Origin: Spirosoma endbachense
GTDB taxonomy: Bacteria > Bacteroidota > Bacteroidia > Cytophagales > Spirosomataceae
Reading direction: 5' to 3'
Assembly (NCBI RefSeq): GCF_010233585.1
Contig: NZ_CP045997.1
Span: forward strand, 9,443,132-9,507,131
Length of the DNA: 64,000 nucleotides
Under the pieces are notes generated by a model. It did no database searches. It worked only from the letters and a program-made list of their open reading frames with translations, and had not been told where the DNA came from. A program made the position numbers and the translations under genes. Shown piece by piece: positions 10,372-18,076 of the stretch; position 1 is the first letter of the stretch; every line of letters starts with the position of its first letter.

Positions 10372-10761
10372 TCAACCATCCTCCTCTCGAGGTTTTTGTT
10401 GTTTTTTTAGAAAGTTGATATAGCCATTTAACAAGCGGCCGCAGAGGTCAACTTTAGCTTTGTAGTCAACGAGTTGTTCATCGGAAATGTATTTTTCATC
10501 AAAGGCGGTAATAAGGTGTTCAAGCGTTTCGAAAAGAGAGGCACGGGAAATTCTACAAAATCGAATATTCTCTTTGTAGTAGTAGCGGCCATGTCCCTCT
10601 GCAATATTGGCGGTTATACTTCTTGAACTTCTTAAGATTTGATCAGCTAATCTAAACTTTTCGTCAGGTGGAAAACGTGCCTTAACTAATAAAGATATAG
10701 CCATTCGAAATTGGCGACATTCTTTATAAACGTCAAGGTCAGTAAAATTTTGATAAGCCAT
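10372..10761 (-). CDS. Four-helix bundle protein (23S rRNA intervening-sequence type)
   Basis: The 129-residue protein belongs to the four-helix bundle family first known from intervening sequences in 23S rRNA genes (S23-type). It has the typical DLDVYKECRQF start, the IRFCRISRASLFETLEHL-like central helix and the LLNGYINFLKK end. The family's molecular function is unknown. It lies on the minus strand inside an otherwise plus-strand catabolic block, between the dioxygenase and hydrolase genes, and is flanked on both sides by the same intergenic repeat words. That placement suggests an inserted cassette rather than a pathway gene. Confidence 0.85.
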   Translation of the reverse strand: MAYQNFTDLDVYKECRQFRMAISLLVKARFPPDEKFRLADQILRSSRSITANIAEGHGRYYYKENIRFCRISRASLFETLEHLITAFDEKYISDEQLVDYKAKVDLCGRLLNGYINFLKKQQKPREEDG

Positions 10762-10779
10762 CAGTGGGAGATTGGTTAA

Positions 10780-10890
10780 TTGGTTGACTGGTTAATTAGA
10801 CGGAGTAATACCTGAAGGTATCAGGATGGTAAACTCATTCCCAATAACCAATCACCCAATTAACCAATCACCCAATTAACTAATCACCCA
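10780..10890. repeat. Intergenic repeats flanking the four-helix gene
   Basis: GTTAATTGGTTGACTGGTTAATTAG near 10785-10799 faces tandem words of the type CCAATCACCCAATTAA at about 10845-10890. They are partly complementary and match the repeat family found at 10277 and 12073. Confidence 0.55.
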
Positions 10891-10895
10891 CTCCT

Positions 10896-12008
10896 ATGTG
10901 GCATTATTTTCCGGGGCAGTATATGCCCTCATATCAGGTTAACCGCGCACTGACGCAAGCTCATTACGGCGGGGGCGAATTCGCCGAATGTCTGGAAGTA
11001 GCCAGTCAAATTACGCCCGGCGATAACGAGAGTTTTCACCATGCCTGGGTTAACATGGGCAACAAAGTTTTCGGTATTGGCGAAACGGCCCTGCAAAACG
11101 GCAATTTCGTCACGGCCCGGCGGTCGATGTTGCGGGCATTCAATTACCTCCGCACGGCTGAGTTCTTTTTGAAACCCCATGATCCTCGCAAAATACCGAC
11201 TTACCTGAAGTCACGAGAGGCATTTCTGAAAGCTATTGAGCATTTCGAGAATAAACCCTTACAGGTTGAAGTGCCGTTCGAAGGGTCATTTCTACCGGGT
11301 TACCTGTTTGCTCCAACGGGCGTTCAAAATCCTCCGCTGATGATTATGTTCGGTGGATTAGACAGCCTGGCTGAAGAACTTTACTTCGGTATTTCGCAAC
11401 ACCTCAACGAACGGGGCATTGCGCTGCTGGCAATGGATGGCCCTGGACAGGGCTATTCGCTACGGGTCAATACTATCTTAACCCGTTACGATTTCAATGT
11501 AGCCGGTACGGCCGTGCTGGATTGGGCCATTGAGACTCTAAAAGACCACGTAGATACCACCCGAATCGGTATTGGCGCCGTATCGATGGGAGGCTATATG
11601 GCAGCTCGTTGTGCCGCCTTTGAGCCTCGGTTCAAGGTGTGTATGGTGTTCGGAGCTGTGTGGAGTTACTACGACATCTGGAAAAACCGGCCCGACAATC
11701 ACCCACTGGCTGAGATTGTGCAGCACATCGTAGGAGCCGATAACATGGCCGACGCACGTGAACGACTGAAAAAATTCGCACTGGATGACGTAGCGGATAA
11801 GATTTCGATGCCCACCTACATCCTACATGGCGAAGACGACCGCCAGAACTTCGTCGAAAACGCGTACAAGCTGGATGCGGCCCTGACATGCGAACATGTA
11901 CTGGAAGTTGTCCCTAAAGAGGAAAGCGGCTCAGCCCACTGCCAGATTGACGACTTCACGAAGACGTTCAATATGTACGACTGGGTAGCTGGTAAGTTGA
12001 TTAGTTGA
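10896..12008 (+). CDS. Alpha/beta hydrolase of the DHPON-hydrolase/FrsA type (probable C-C bond hydrolase)
   Basis: The 370-residue cytoplasmic alpha/beta hydrolase has a helical N-terminal cap (about 1-120), as in 2,6-dihydroxypseudooxynicotine hydrolase and FrsA/DUF1100 proteins. The catalytic residues are Ser230 (GAVSMGGY), Asp314 or Asp315 (HGEDDRQ) and His348 (SAHCQ). Members of this group cleave carbon-carbon bonds in aromatic breakdown intermediates, so a role on the dioxygenase product fits, as inference. It is preceded and followed by the intergenic repeat family. The last codons (LIS and stop) run into the repeat that starts at about 12005. Confidence 0.75.
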   Translation: MWHYFPGQYMPSYQVNRALTQAHYGGGEFAECLEVASQITPGDNESFHHAWVNMGNKVFGIGETALQNGNFVTARRSMLRAFNYLRTAEFFLKPHDPRKIPTYLKSREAFLKAIEHFENKPLQVEVPFEGSFLPGYLFAPTGVQNPPLMIMFGGLDSLAEELYFGISQHLNERGIALLAMDGPGQGYSLRVNTILTRYDFNVAGTAVLDWAIETLKDHVDTTRIGIGAVSMGGYMAARCAAFEPRFKVCMVFGAVWSYYDIWKNRPDNHPLAEIVQHIVGADNMADARERLKKFALDDVADKISMPTYILHGEDDRQNFVENAYKLDAALTCEHVLEVVPKEESGSAHCQIDDFTKTFNMYDWVAGKLIS

Positions 12009-12136
12009 TTAGGTGAGTGGTTGAGTGGTTGATTAAGCGCGATTTAGGACAGTCAACCACTCACTAATCACCCAATTAACTAATCACCCAATTAACTAAT
12101 CACCCAATTAACTAATCACCCAATTAACCAATCACC
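12005..12136. repeat. Tandem 16-bp repeat with facing inverted words
   Basis: Four head-to-tail copies of CAATTAACTAATCACC occupy 12073-12136 (12073, 12089, 12105, 12121; the last differs by one base). The opposite words (GGTGAGTGGTTGAGTGG, GGTTGATTA) at 12010-12040 are partly complementary, so a stem-loop is possible. The repeat ends 18 bp before the next start codon. Confidence 0.8.
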
Positions 12137-12154
12137 CACTCAACTAATCAATCA

Positions 12155-13453
12155 ATGATACAACAGATAAAAAAAGGCATTACGTATGCCGAATCCACCG
12201 AGGCCGACGCAAAGGTGCGGGCAACGGTTGAGCAGATGCTGGCCGACGTAGCCAAACGGGGGGATGCCACCGTGCGTGAGCTTTCAGCCCGGCTCGATCA
12301 CTGGTCGCCGGAAAGTTTCAGGTTATCGCCAGAACAGATTGAAAGCATCATCGCTACCCTGCCGCAGCAGGTCATTGACGACATCACCTTTGCTCAAACC
12401 CAAATCCGAAACTTCGCTCAAATTCAGCGGGCTTCGATTCAGGATGTAGAAGTAGAGACGTTGCCGGGTGTATTTCTGGGTCATAAAAATATTCCGGTCA
12501 ACAGCGTGGGCTGTTACGTGCCAGGTGGCCGTTACCCGATGGTGGCTTCCGCCCATATGAGCGTGCTGACGGCTAAAGTGGCTGGGGTTAAGCGCGTAAT
12601 TGCCTGCACTCCTCCGATAAAAGGTGAAATTCCGGCGGCAACGGTAGCAGCTATGTCGATGGCGGGTGCCGACGAGATTTATTTGCTGGGCGGTGTTCAG
12701 GCAGTAGCGATGATGGCTCTCGGTACCGAAACCGTCGATTCTGTCGATATGCTGGTGGGACCGGGTAATGCCTACGTAGCCGAAGCCAAACGACAGCTTT
12801 ATGGCAAAGTAGGTATCGACCTGTTTGCCGGTCCAACCGAAACCTTAGTGATCGCCGACGATACCTGCGATGTCAGAACGTGCGCGACTGATTTATTAGG
12901 ACAGGCTGAGCACGGCCCTACGTCACCCGCTATTTTGCTGACCAGTAGCCCGACCATTGCCCACGGTATTGAGGCCGAGATTGACCGCCAGCTTCAAACC
13001 CTGCCCACTGCCGACGTAGCGAGTGTGGCCTGGCGCGATTATGGTCAGGTGATTCTGGTCGATACGGTTGACGAACTGATTTTGGAAGCCGACCGGATTG
13101 CCAGTGAACACGTACAGGTAATGACCGAAAATCCCCGCCTGTTTTTAGACCGAATGACGAACTATGGCGGTCTTTTTCTCGGCGAGAAAACCAACGTAGC
13201 GTTTGGCGATAAAGTGATTGGCACCAACCATACACTACCTACCAAAGAAGCCGCCCGTTACACGGGTGGGCTGTGGGTCGGTAAGTTCCTGAAAACCTGT
13301 ACCTATCAGGAAATCAGAACGCCCGAAGCCAGTGCGCTCATCGGTGACTACTGCTCAAGGCTTTGCGCAATCGAGAATTTCTGGGGCCATAAAGCACAGG
13401 CCGATTTACGGGTAGAACGATATGGACAGCATGAGCCTGAACCCGTTTCCTAA
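12155..13453 (+). CDS. Histidinol dehydrogenase homologue in a catabolic cluster
   Basis: The 432-residue protein is a clear member of the histidinol dehydrogenase family. It keeps the [11 protein letters not shown] nucleotide-binding segment, the zinc-site Gln/His in [11 protein letters not shown] and the catalytic Glu/His in IASEHVQVM. Family enzymes oxidise an alcohol through the aldehyde to the acid with two NAD+. No other histidine-biosynthesis gene is nearby. Its neighbours are a C-C hydrolase, an SDR and an FAH protein, so it more likely acts as an NAD-dependent dehydrogenase in the ring-cleavage pathway. The next gene overlaps its 3' end, showing translational coupling. Confidence 0.82.
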   Translation: MIQQIKKGITYAESTEADAKVRATVEQMLADVAKRGDATVRELSARLDHWSPESFRLSPEQIESIIATLPQQVIDDITFAQTQIRNFAQIQRASIQDVEVETLPGVFLGHKNIPVNSVGCYVPGGRYPMVASAHMSVLTAKVAGVKRVIACTPPIKGEIPAATVAAMSMAGADEIYLLGGVQAVAMMALGTETVDSVDMLVGPGNAYVAEAKRQLYGKVGIDLFAGPTETLVIADDTCDVRTCATDLLGQAEHGPTSPAILLTSSPTIAHGIEAEIDRQLQTLPTADVASVAWRDYGQVILVDTVDELILEADRIASEHVQVMTENPRLFLDRMTNYGGLFLGEKTNVAFGDKVIGTNHTLPTKEAARYTGGLWVGKFLKTCTYQEIRTPEASALIGDYCSRLCAIENFWGHKAQADLRVERYGQHEPEPVS

Positions 13454-14195
13454 CGCCCTGACCGGCCATGTAGCCTTAATCACAGGTGGAGCAGGCGGCA
13501 TTGGATCAGCTATCAGCCAGACGTTGGCTCAGGCTGGGGCAATCGTTGTCATTACGTATAACAACGATGTTGTTAAAGCCAATACGTTGCTGGAAACGCT
13601 TCCCGGCGAAGACCATGCAGTTGTTCAGGCTTCGGTAACGGATAGTGTATCGCTGGGGCGACTGGCCGATTTTATAGTCGAACGATACGGGCGACTTGAC
13701 ATTCTGGTGAATAACGCAGGCATTACGACCCCTGTTCCGCACGACGATCTCGACGCGCTGACAGACGAGTGGATCGACCGGATTTTTCAAACGAACTGGC
13801 GAGGCCCTTTTGCCATGATTCGAGCCTGCAAAACGCTTTTGATGGCTGATAAAGGCGGATTGATAATCAATATTTCGTCGTTTGCGGCCCAAACGGGAAT
13901 TGGGAGCAATGTGGCTTATTGTGCTTCTAAAGCTGCCATTGACAGCCTGACCCGCTCACTGGCGCGCGCATTGGCTCCGAAAGTCAGGGTCGTTTCAGTG
14001 GCACCGGGACTGGTTTTGGGCGACTACGCCAGCCGATTTGACCCAGCTTTTATACAGGGTCAAACGAATGCAACGCCAATGGGCCGATTGGGTGTCCCCG
14101 ACGACGTAGCAAAAACAGTTCTGGCCTTGGCCACAACGCTCACTTTCACTACAGGAAGCGTCATTCCAGTTGATGGTGGCAGGGGGGTAGCGTAG
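13431..14195 (+). CDS. SDR-family oxidoreductase
   Basis: This is a classical short-chain dehydrogenase of about 254 residues. It has the Rossmann motif [10 protein letters not shown] near the start, NNAG in the middle, the catalytic YxxxK in YCASKAA, and a C-terminal [10 protein letters not shown]. It reduces or oxidises a carbonyl/alcohol with NAD(P). The gene overlaps the histidinol-dehydrogenase-like gene. I chose ATG 13431 (MSLNPF), but ATG 13422 is possible. It is presumably a step of the same pathway. Confidence 0.85.
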   Translation: MSLNPFPNALTGHVALITGGAGGIGSAISQTLAQAGAIVVITYNNDVVKANTLLETLPGEDHAVVQASVTDSVSLGRLADFIVERYGRLDILVNNAGITTPVPHDDLDALTDEWIDRIFQTNWRGPFAMIRACKTLLMADKGGLIINISSFAAQTGIGSNVAYCASKAAIDSLTRSLARALAPKVRVVSVAPGLVLGDYASRFDPAFIQGQTNATPMGRLGVPDDVAKTVLALATTLTFTTGSVIPVDGGRGVA

Positions 14196-14222
14196 TTGCT
14201 GGTTATTAGGAAGTTAATTTCT

Positions 14223-14245
14223 GTAGCTGTGCCCCCCACAGCTAC
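14223..14245. terminator. Short perfect hairpin (attenuator/terminator-like)
   Basis: GTAGCTGTG (14223-14231), a loop of five C, then CACAGCTAC (14237-14245). There is no T tract, so it may be an mRNA processing or stability hairpin between two genes on the same strand. Confidence 0.45.
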
Positions 14246-14278
14246 GAGAAAATGCACACATTCTTTCGCTCTTTAAAA

Positions 14279-15193
14279 ATGAAACTCGTAACCTTTCAAA
14301 CATCTGATAATCAAACTCGTGCTGGCTGGCTAAATCAAAACGGCGTAGTGGATATGCACGCGCTGAGTAACGGGATTTTACCCGCCGATATGCTCAGTTT
14401 CATTGATGACCACGAACGATATTTTAACCTGATTCAGGCCAATAGCTGGCAGAATGCGGCTCCGACCTATGCGCTGGATGACGTAACGCTGCTGGCTCCT
14501 TTGCCCAATCCGCGTAGTTTTCGGGATTACATCGGGTTTGAGCAACACCTCAAAAATGCGTCATCGAAGTTCGGCCATCAGATTGCCCCGGAATGGTACG
14601 AGATGCCTATTTTCTACTTCACAAATCACCAGGCTATTTACGGACCCGGCCAGGATATTCCACGCCCGACGGGCGAAACCCGGCTCGATTACGAATTGGA
14701 AATGGGTTGCGTTATAGGCAAGGCCGGGAAGAACATTGGAGCTGATCAGGCCGACGACTACATTTTTGGCTATACGATTTTCAACGATTTCACGGCACGG
14801 GCTATTCAGGCTCGCGAGATGAAGTGCAACCTCGGCCCGGCAAAAGGAAAAGATTTCGCCAATGCTATCGGGCCGTATATCGTCACGAAAGACGAACTGG
14901 AGTCATATCGGGACGAAACAGGACGCTTTACGCTCCGCATGACCTCACGGATTAACGGGAAAACGATCTGTGACGGAAACTATAACACTGTCCATTACAC
15001 ATTTGGGCAGATGATCGAACGAGCTTCCGAAAACCACGTTTCGTTGTATCCTGGCGATATCCTTGGCTCAGGAACCGTAGGTTGGGGAAGTCTGATCGAA
15101 ACCAATTTTGAGGCTCATCGTCCCTTCGAACCCGGCGACGTGATCGAGTTGGAAATCGATGGACTTGGCATCCTGAAAAACCAGATTGTATGA
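14279..15193 (+). CDS. Fumarylacetoacetate hydrolase (FAH) family protein
   Basis: About 304 residues from ATG 14279 (MKLVTFQ); the track-style upstream ATG at 14252 adds nine poorly conserved residues. The FAH domain spans about 75-300, with metal-binding acidic residues in RLDYELEMG and FNDFTARAIQ. FAH-family enzymes hydrolyse C-C bonds of diketo acids, or decarboxylate or hydrate 2-oxo acids from extradiol cleavage. This is typical of meta-cleavage or homoprotocatechuate pathways and supports the reading of the whole cluster. The following gene overlaps by four bases (ATGA). Confidence 0.85.
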   Translation: MKLVTFQTSDNQTRAGWLNQNGVVDMHALSNGILPADMLSFIDDHERYFNLIQANSWQNAAPTYALDDVTLLAPLPNPRSFRDYIGFEQHLKNASSKFGHQIAPEWYEMPIFYFTNHQAIYGPGQDIPRPTGETRLDYELEMGCVIGKAGKNIGADQADDYIFGYTIFNDFTARAIQAREMKCNLGPAKGKDFANAIGPYIVTKDELESYRDETGRFTLRMTSRINGKTICDGNYNTVHYTFGQMIERASENHVSLYPGDILGSGTVGWGSLIETNFEAHRPFEPGDVIELEIDGLGILKNQIV

Positions 15194-15477
15194 TTACTGA
15201 ACACGCTCTCATCACGATTCAATCCGGTCGGGAGGCCGAGTTTGAAATGGAGTTCCCCAACGCCAAAGCCGTTATCAGCCAGGCTAAGGGCTTTGTAGAT
15301 CTTCACATACAGCGAGACATCGAAGCCGAAAACCGTTACCTGTTGTTGATCCGATGGCAGACTCTGGAAGATCATACCATCGGATTCCGGCAGTCGGACC
15401 TCTTTACGGAATGGAGGGCCATTATCGGGCCGTTTTTTGCCAGCCCACCCGTTGTTGACCATTTTACCCAACTATAA
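15190..15477 (+). CDS. Antibiotic biosynthesis monooxygenase (ABM) domain protein
   Basis: The 95-residue protein has a single ferredoxin-like ABM fold (residues about 3-85). It begins ITEHALITI and has the conserved pattern FVDLHIQRDIE...YLLLIRWQTLEDH seen in family members. Related small proteins oxidise quinol-type substrates without a cofactor or assist other enzymes. It overlaps the FAH gene by four bases and is followed after 12 bp by the cyclase gene, so it is part of the same operon. A specific reaction cannot be given. Confidence 0.75.
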   Translation: MITEHALITIQSGREAEFEMEFPNAKAVISQAKGFVDLHIQRDIEAENRYLLLIRWQTLEDHTIGFRQSDLFTEWRAIIGPFFASPPVVDHFTQL

Positions 15478-15489
15478 ACCCTTACAAAC

Positions 15490-16251
15490 ATGAAAATCAT
15501 TGACTTATCGGTAACGATTTCGGCTGATATTAAAGAGCCGTTACCGACCAAAATTGATTACGAAGATCATAAAGAAGGAGCGCGTAAGATGGGGTCCAAA
15601 CTCTTTGGTGGCGCATCTGAGGACGTTTTTCTTGAAGGCAACGGGCCCGCCGGTGAGTTTCTTTATCTTACGGGTCATGCCGGTACGCACATCGACGCTC
15701 CCTGGCACTACTTCCCAACGAGCGAGGGTAAACCATCGCGTACTATCGAGCAGATGCCGCTAGACTGGTTCTTTCACGATGGTGTGGTGCTGGATTTTAC
15801 CGATAAACCCGATGGCTATTGCTTCTCATCCGACGACCTGAAAGTGAAGCTGGCGGCTATCAACTATACCCTAAAGCCATTCGATATTGTGCTGATTCGC
15901 TGCGATGCCGATAAACGCCTGTACGACAATGATTTTGTAAAAATACACGTCGGTGCTTCCGCCGAAGCGACTCACTGGCTGATCGATCAGGGCATTAAAG
16001 TGATGGGAACCGACGGTTGGGGATGGGATATTCCTTTGCATATTCAGGCTGAAGATTATTTCAAGAATCCGCGCCCAGGTGTGATTTGGGCCGCGCACTA
16101 CGTAGGTCGCGAGAAAGAGTACTGCCAGATCGAGAAACTGGCCAATCTGGACCAGTTGCCCCCTTACGGCTTCAAGGTAAGTTGTTTCCCAGCCAAAATT
16201 AAAGGCGGTAGCGCAGGCTGGTGCCGGGCAGTAGCCATCTTTGGAGAATAG
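15490..16251 (+). CDS. Cyclase/metal-dependent hydrolase (kynurenine-formamidase/isatin-hydrolase type)
   Basis: The 253-residue protein has the family signature HxGTHxDxPxH, seen here as HAGTHIDAPWH (residues about 61-71), which binds a divalent metal. Further conserved segments are VLDF and MGTDGWGWDIP. Family members include kynurenine formamidase (KynB-like), isatin hydrolase and polyketide cyclases; all act on amides, lactams or lactones. In this cluster it may open a ring or hydrolyse an amide or ester during breakdown of an aromatic compound. It follows the ABM gene by 12 bp. Confidence 0.8.
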   Translation: MKIIDLSVTISADIKEPLPTKIDYEDHKEGARKMGSKLFGGASEDVFLEGNGPAGEFLYLTGHAGTHIDAPWHYFPTSEGKPSRTIEQMPLDWFFHDGVVLDFTDKPDGYCFSSDDLKVKLAAINYTLKPFDIVLIRCDADKRLYDNDFVKIHVGASAEATHWLIDQGIKVMGTDGWGWDIPLHIQAEDYFKNPRPGVIWAAHYVGREKEYCQIEKLANLDQLPPYGFKVSCFPAKIKGGSAGWCRAVAIFGE

Positions 16252-16350
16252 TTATTGGATGACTGGTTGATTGGTTAGACAGTAATGTATGTCAAAAAGT
16301 TTACTCACCCACCAGTCATCTAATAACCAATCAACCAGTCATCCAACAAC
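16251..16350. repeat. 27-bp inverted repeat in the intergenic gap
   Basis: The arm at 16251-16277 (GTTATTGGATGACTGGTTGA...) and the arm at 16324-16350 are complementary with one mismatch. The first arm begins at the last base of the upstream stop codon, and the second ends 10 bp before the next start. A further partial copy of the second arm (ACCAGTCATC, 16311-16320) precedes it. Confidence 0.7.
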
Positions 16351-16360
16351 CAATCAAATC

Positions 16361-17494
16361 ATGTCACAAATAAAAAAAGTCCTTGTCGTGGGGGGCGGCA
16401 TTGGCGGCTTATCAGCGGGGATTGCGCTTCGAAAAGCGGGCATTGAAACCGAACTTGTCGAACTTCAGCCCGAGTTCAACGTCTATGGCGTAGGTATTAT
16501 TCAGCCATCTAATGCTCTGCGGGCACTGGACGTATTGGGGCTTGCCGACCGCTGTATGGAACGCGGTTCGCCCTACGGACCCGTAAAAATGTGCACCAGC
16601 AACGGCTTCCAGATTGCACAGGTTGGTACACCCCCTATGGGTCGATTGCCCGTTCATAATGGCATCTCGCGTCGGATTCTGCACGAGGTATTGCTCGATG
16701 GAGCTGCTGATAATCAGGTAACTATTCGGATGGGCGTTACGGTAGATACGCTCGACAATGGACCCGACTACGTAACGGTTACATTTACCGATGGCAGCAC
16801 GGGCCGCTACGATCTGGTAGTCGGTTCGGATGGGGTTTATTCCAAAGTTCGGCGGTTGGTGCTGGGCGATTTCAAACCGCGCTATACCGGGCAGTCAGTC
16901 TGGCGATACGCCTTTCCACGGCCAGCCGAACTGGATACAGGCTACATCTTTTTTGGCAAGAAAACCAAAGTAGGTCTGATTCCAATGACGGCTGACAAGA
17001 TGTATATGTTTGTGGTATCGGCAGAGGGGGAAGATCCAAAGATTCCAGAATCGGAACTGGTTCCCCGTATGAAAGCCCTGCTGGCAGAGTACGACGCGCC
17101 GACGGTACGAACCGTTATTGACCAGATTACCGACCCGGCTGGTGTGATTTATCGCCCACTCGAAACGCTTTTGTTGCCTGCTCCCTGGTATATCAATCGG
17201 GTGTTGCTCATCGGCGACGCCGTTCATGCGACCATTCCACAGTTGGGGCAGGGTGCAGGGCTTGCTATTGAAGATGCCGTAGTGCTGAGTGAGTTAGTGC
17301 AAACCGGCGATCCACTGCCGTCTGTACTAAACAATTTTATGAACCGGCGGTATGAACGCTGCAAAATGGTAGTCGATGCGTCGAATACCCTCGGCGAGTG
17401 GGAGCAGTTAGAGTGGAAAGGTCAACTACCCGAAGGCGCTAATATGGGTGCATTGATGGGTAAGACGCTGGGTGCTATGGGTGCTCCGATTTAA
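16361..17494 (+). CDS. FAD-dependent aromatic monooxygenase
   Basis: The product is a 377-residue class A flavoprotein hydroxylase (salicylate or 3-hydroxybenzoate hydroxylase type). It has the N-terminal dinucleotide motif VVGGGIGGLSAG, the DG-type motif GSDGVYSKVR, and the FAD-ribityl motif GDAVHATIPQLGQGAGLAIE. I use ATG 16361 because the open frame upstream lies in the intergenic repeat. It should hydroxylate a phenolic or heteroaromatic substrate to give the catechol used by the 9284 dioxygenase; this link is inference. It is the last enzyme gene before a strong hairpin. Confidence 0.85.
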   Translation: MSQIKKVLVVGGGIGGLSAGIALRKAGIETELVELQPEFNVYGVGIIQPSNALRALDVLGLADRCMERGSPYGPVKMCTSNGFQIAQVGTPPMGRLPVHNGISRRILHEVLLDGAADNQVTIRMGVTVDTLDNGPDYVTVTFTDGSTGRYDLVVGSDGVYSKVRRLVLGDFKPRYTGQSVWRYAFPRPAELDTGYIFFGKKTKVGLIPMTADKMYMFVVSAEGEDPKIPESELVPRMKALLAEYDAPTVRTVIDQITDPAGVIYRPLETLLLPAPWYINRVLLIGDAVHATIPQLGQGAGLAIEDAVVLSELVQTGDPLPSVLNNFMNRRYERCKMVVDASNTLGEWEQLEWKGQLPEGANMGALMGKTLGAMGAPI

Positions 17495-17498
17495 GTAG

Positions 17499-17539
17499 GG
17501 CATCGGCTCCGCCATAAACGGTAAGGCGGAGCCGATGCC
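17499..17539 (+). terminator. Strong 15-bp GC-rich hairpin
   Basis: GGCATCGGCTCCGCC (17499-17513) and its exact complement at 17525-17539, with an 11-base loop, start 5 bp after the monooxygenase stop. There is no T tract, but the position suits the 3' end of the ring-cleavage operon. Confidence 0.6.
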
Positions 17540-17580
17540 TAACGCGTTGCCTTCTCAAGCCTGTTCGCCCCTGTAAAACC

Positions 17581-18039
17581 ATGAAAGAATTTACGCAGCG
17601 TAACGCCATCACAGCTACCCTATTCAATCTGATTATCAATATAGTAGCTCCGTTCATTATTTTCTACAAGTACGAGTTTATCAACCTTAAGGGCGAGACC
17701 CCGACACTAGTCAGTATATTGATGCCAACCGTACTGATTTCGGTTTTTGCCACAACCCTGGCTACGTTCGTAACGATGACCAAACAACGCATGGCCCATA
17801 AACTGGAACCGACGCTTGATACTCATATAAGCTGGTTTTCAACGGCGTTACTCACGTCAATTGGCTTGGGCCTGGCCTTCACCGGTTTATGTTTCGGACT
17901 GCTATGGCTGCTTCAATCTTCAATGGCTAATGTTCAGCTACCCAAACTACCCGCTCTGCTTATATCGGGCGTAGTGGGTGCGTTTGTAGCTTTTATCTCA
18001 TCGTTTATTGCGGTGAATCGAGCCAGGCGGATTGGGTAG
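17581..18039 (+). CDS. Small four-helix membrane protein of unknown function
   Basis: The 152-residue protein has four predicted transmembrane segments (about 10-32, 45-66, 85-113, 123-145) and short polar loops. I do not recognise the family. It lies between the ring-cleavage operon and a GH3 gene, on the same strand as both, after a strong hairpin. A role in transport or as a small integral membrane partner is possible, but nothing in the sequence shows it. Confidence 0.6.
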   Translation: MKEFTQRNAITATLFNLIINIVAPFIIFYKYEFINLKGETPTLVSILMPTVLISVFATTLATFVTMTKQRMAHKLEPTLDTHISWFSTALLTSIGLGLAFTGLCFGLLWLLQSSMANVQLPKLPALLISGVVGAFVAFISSFIAVNRARRIG

Positions 18040-18076
18040 GGTATTTTTATTCTATTAAAACGCTAATCCTATTTTC

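Noticed and set aside
12073-12136. Four equal-spaced repeats suggest a CRISPR array
   Set aside because: The copies are 16 bp and lie directly head to tail with no spacers, and no cas gene is present.
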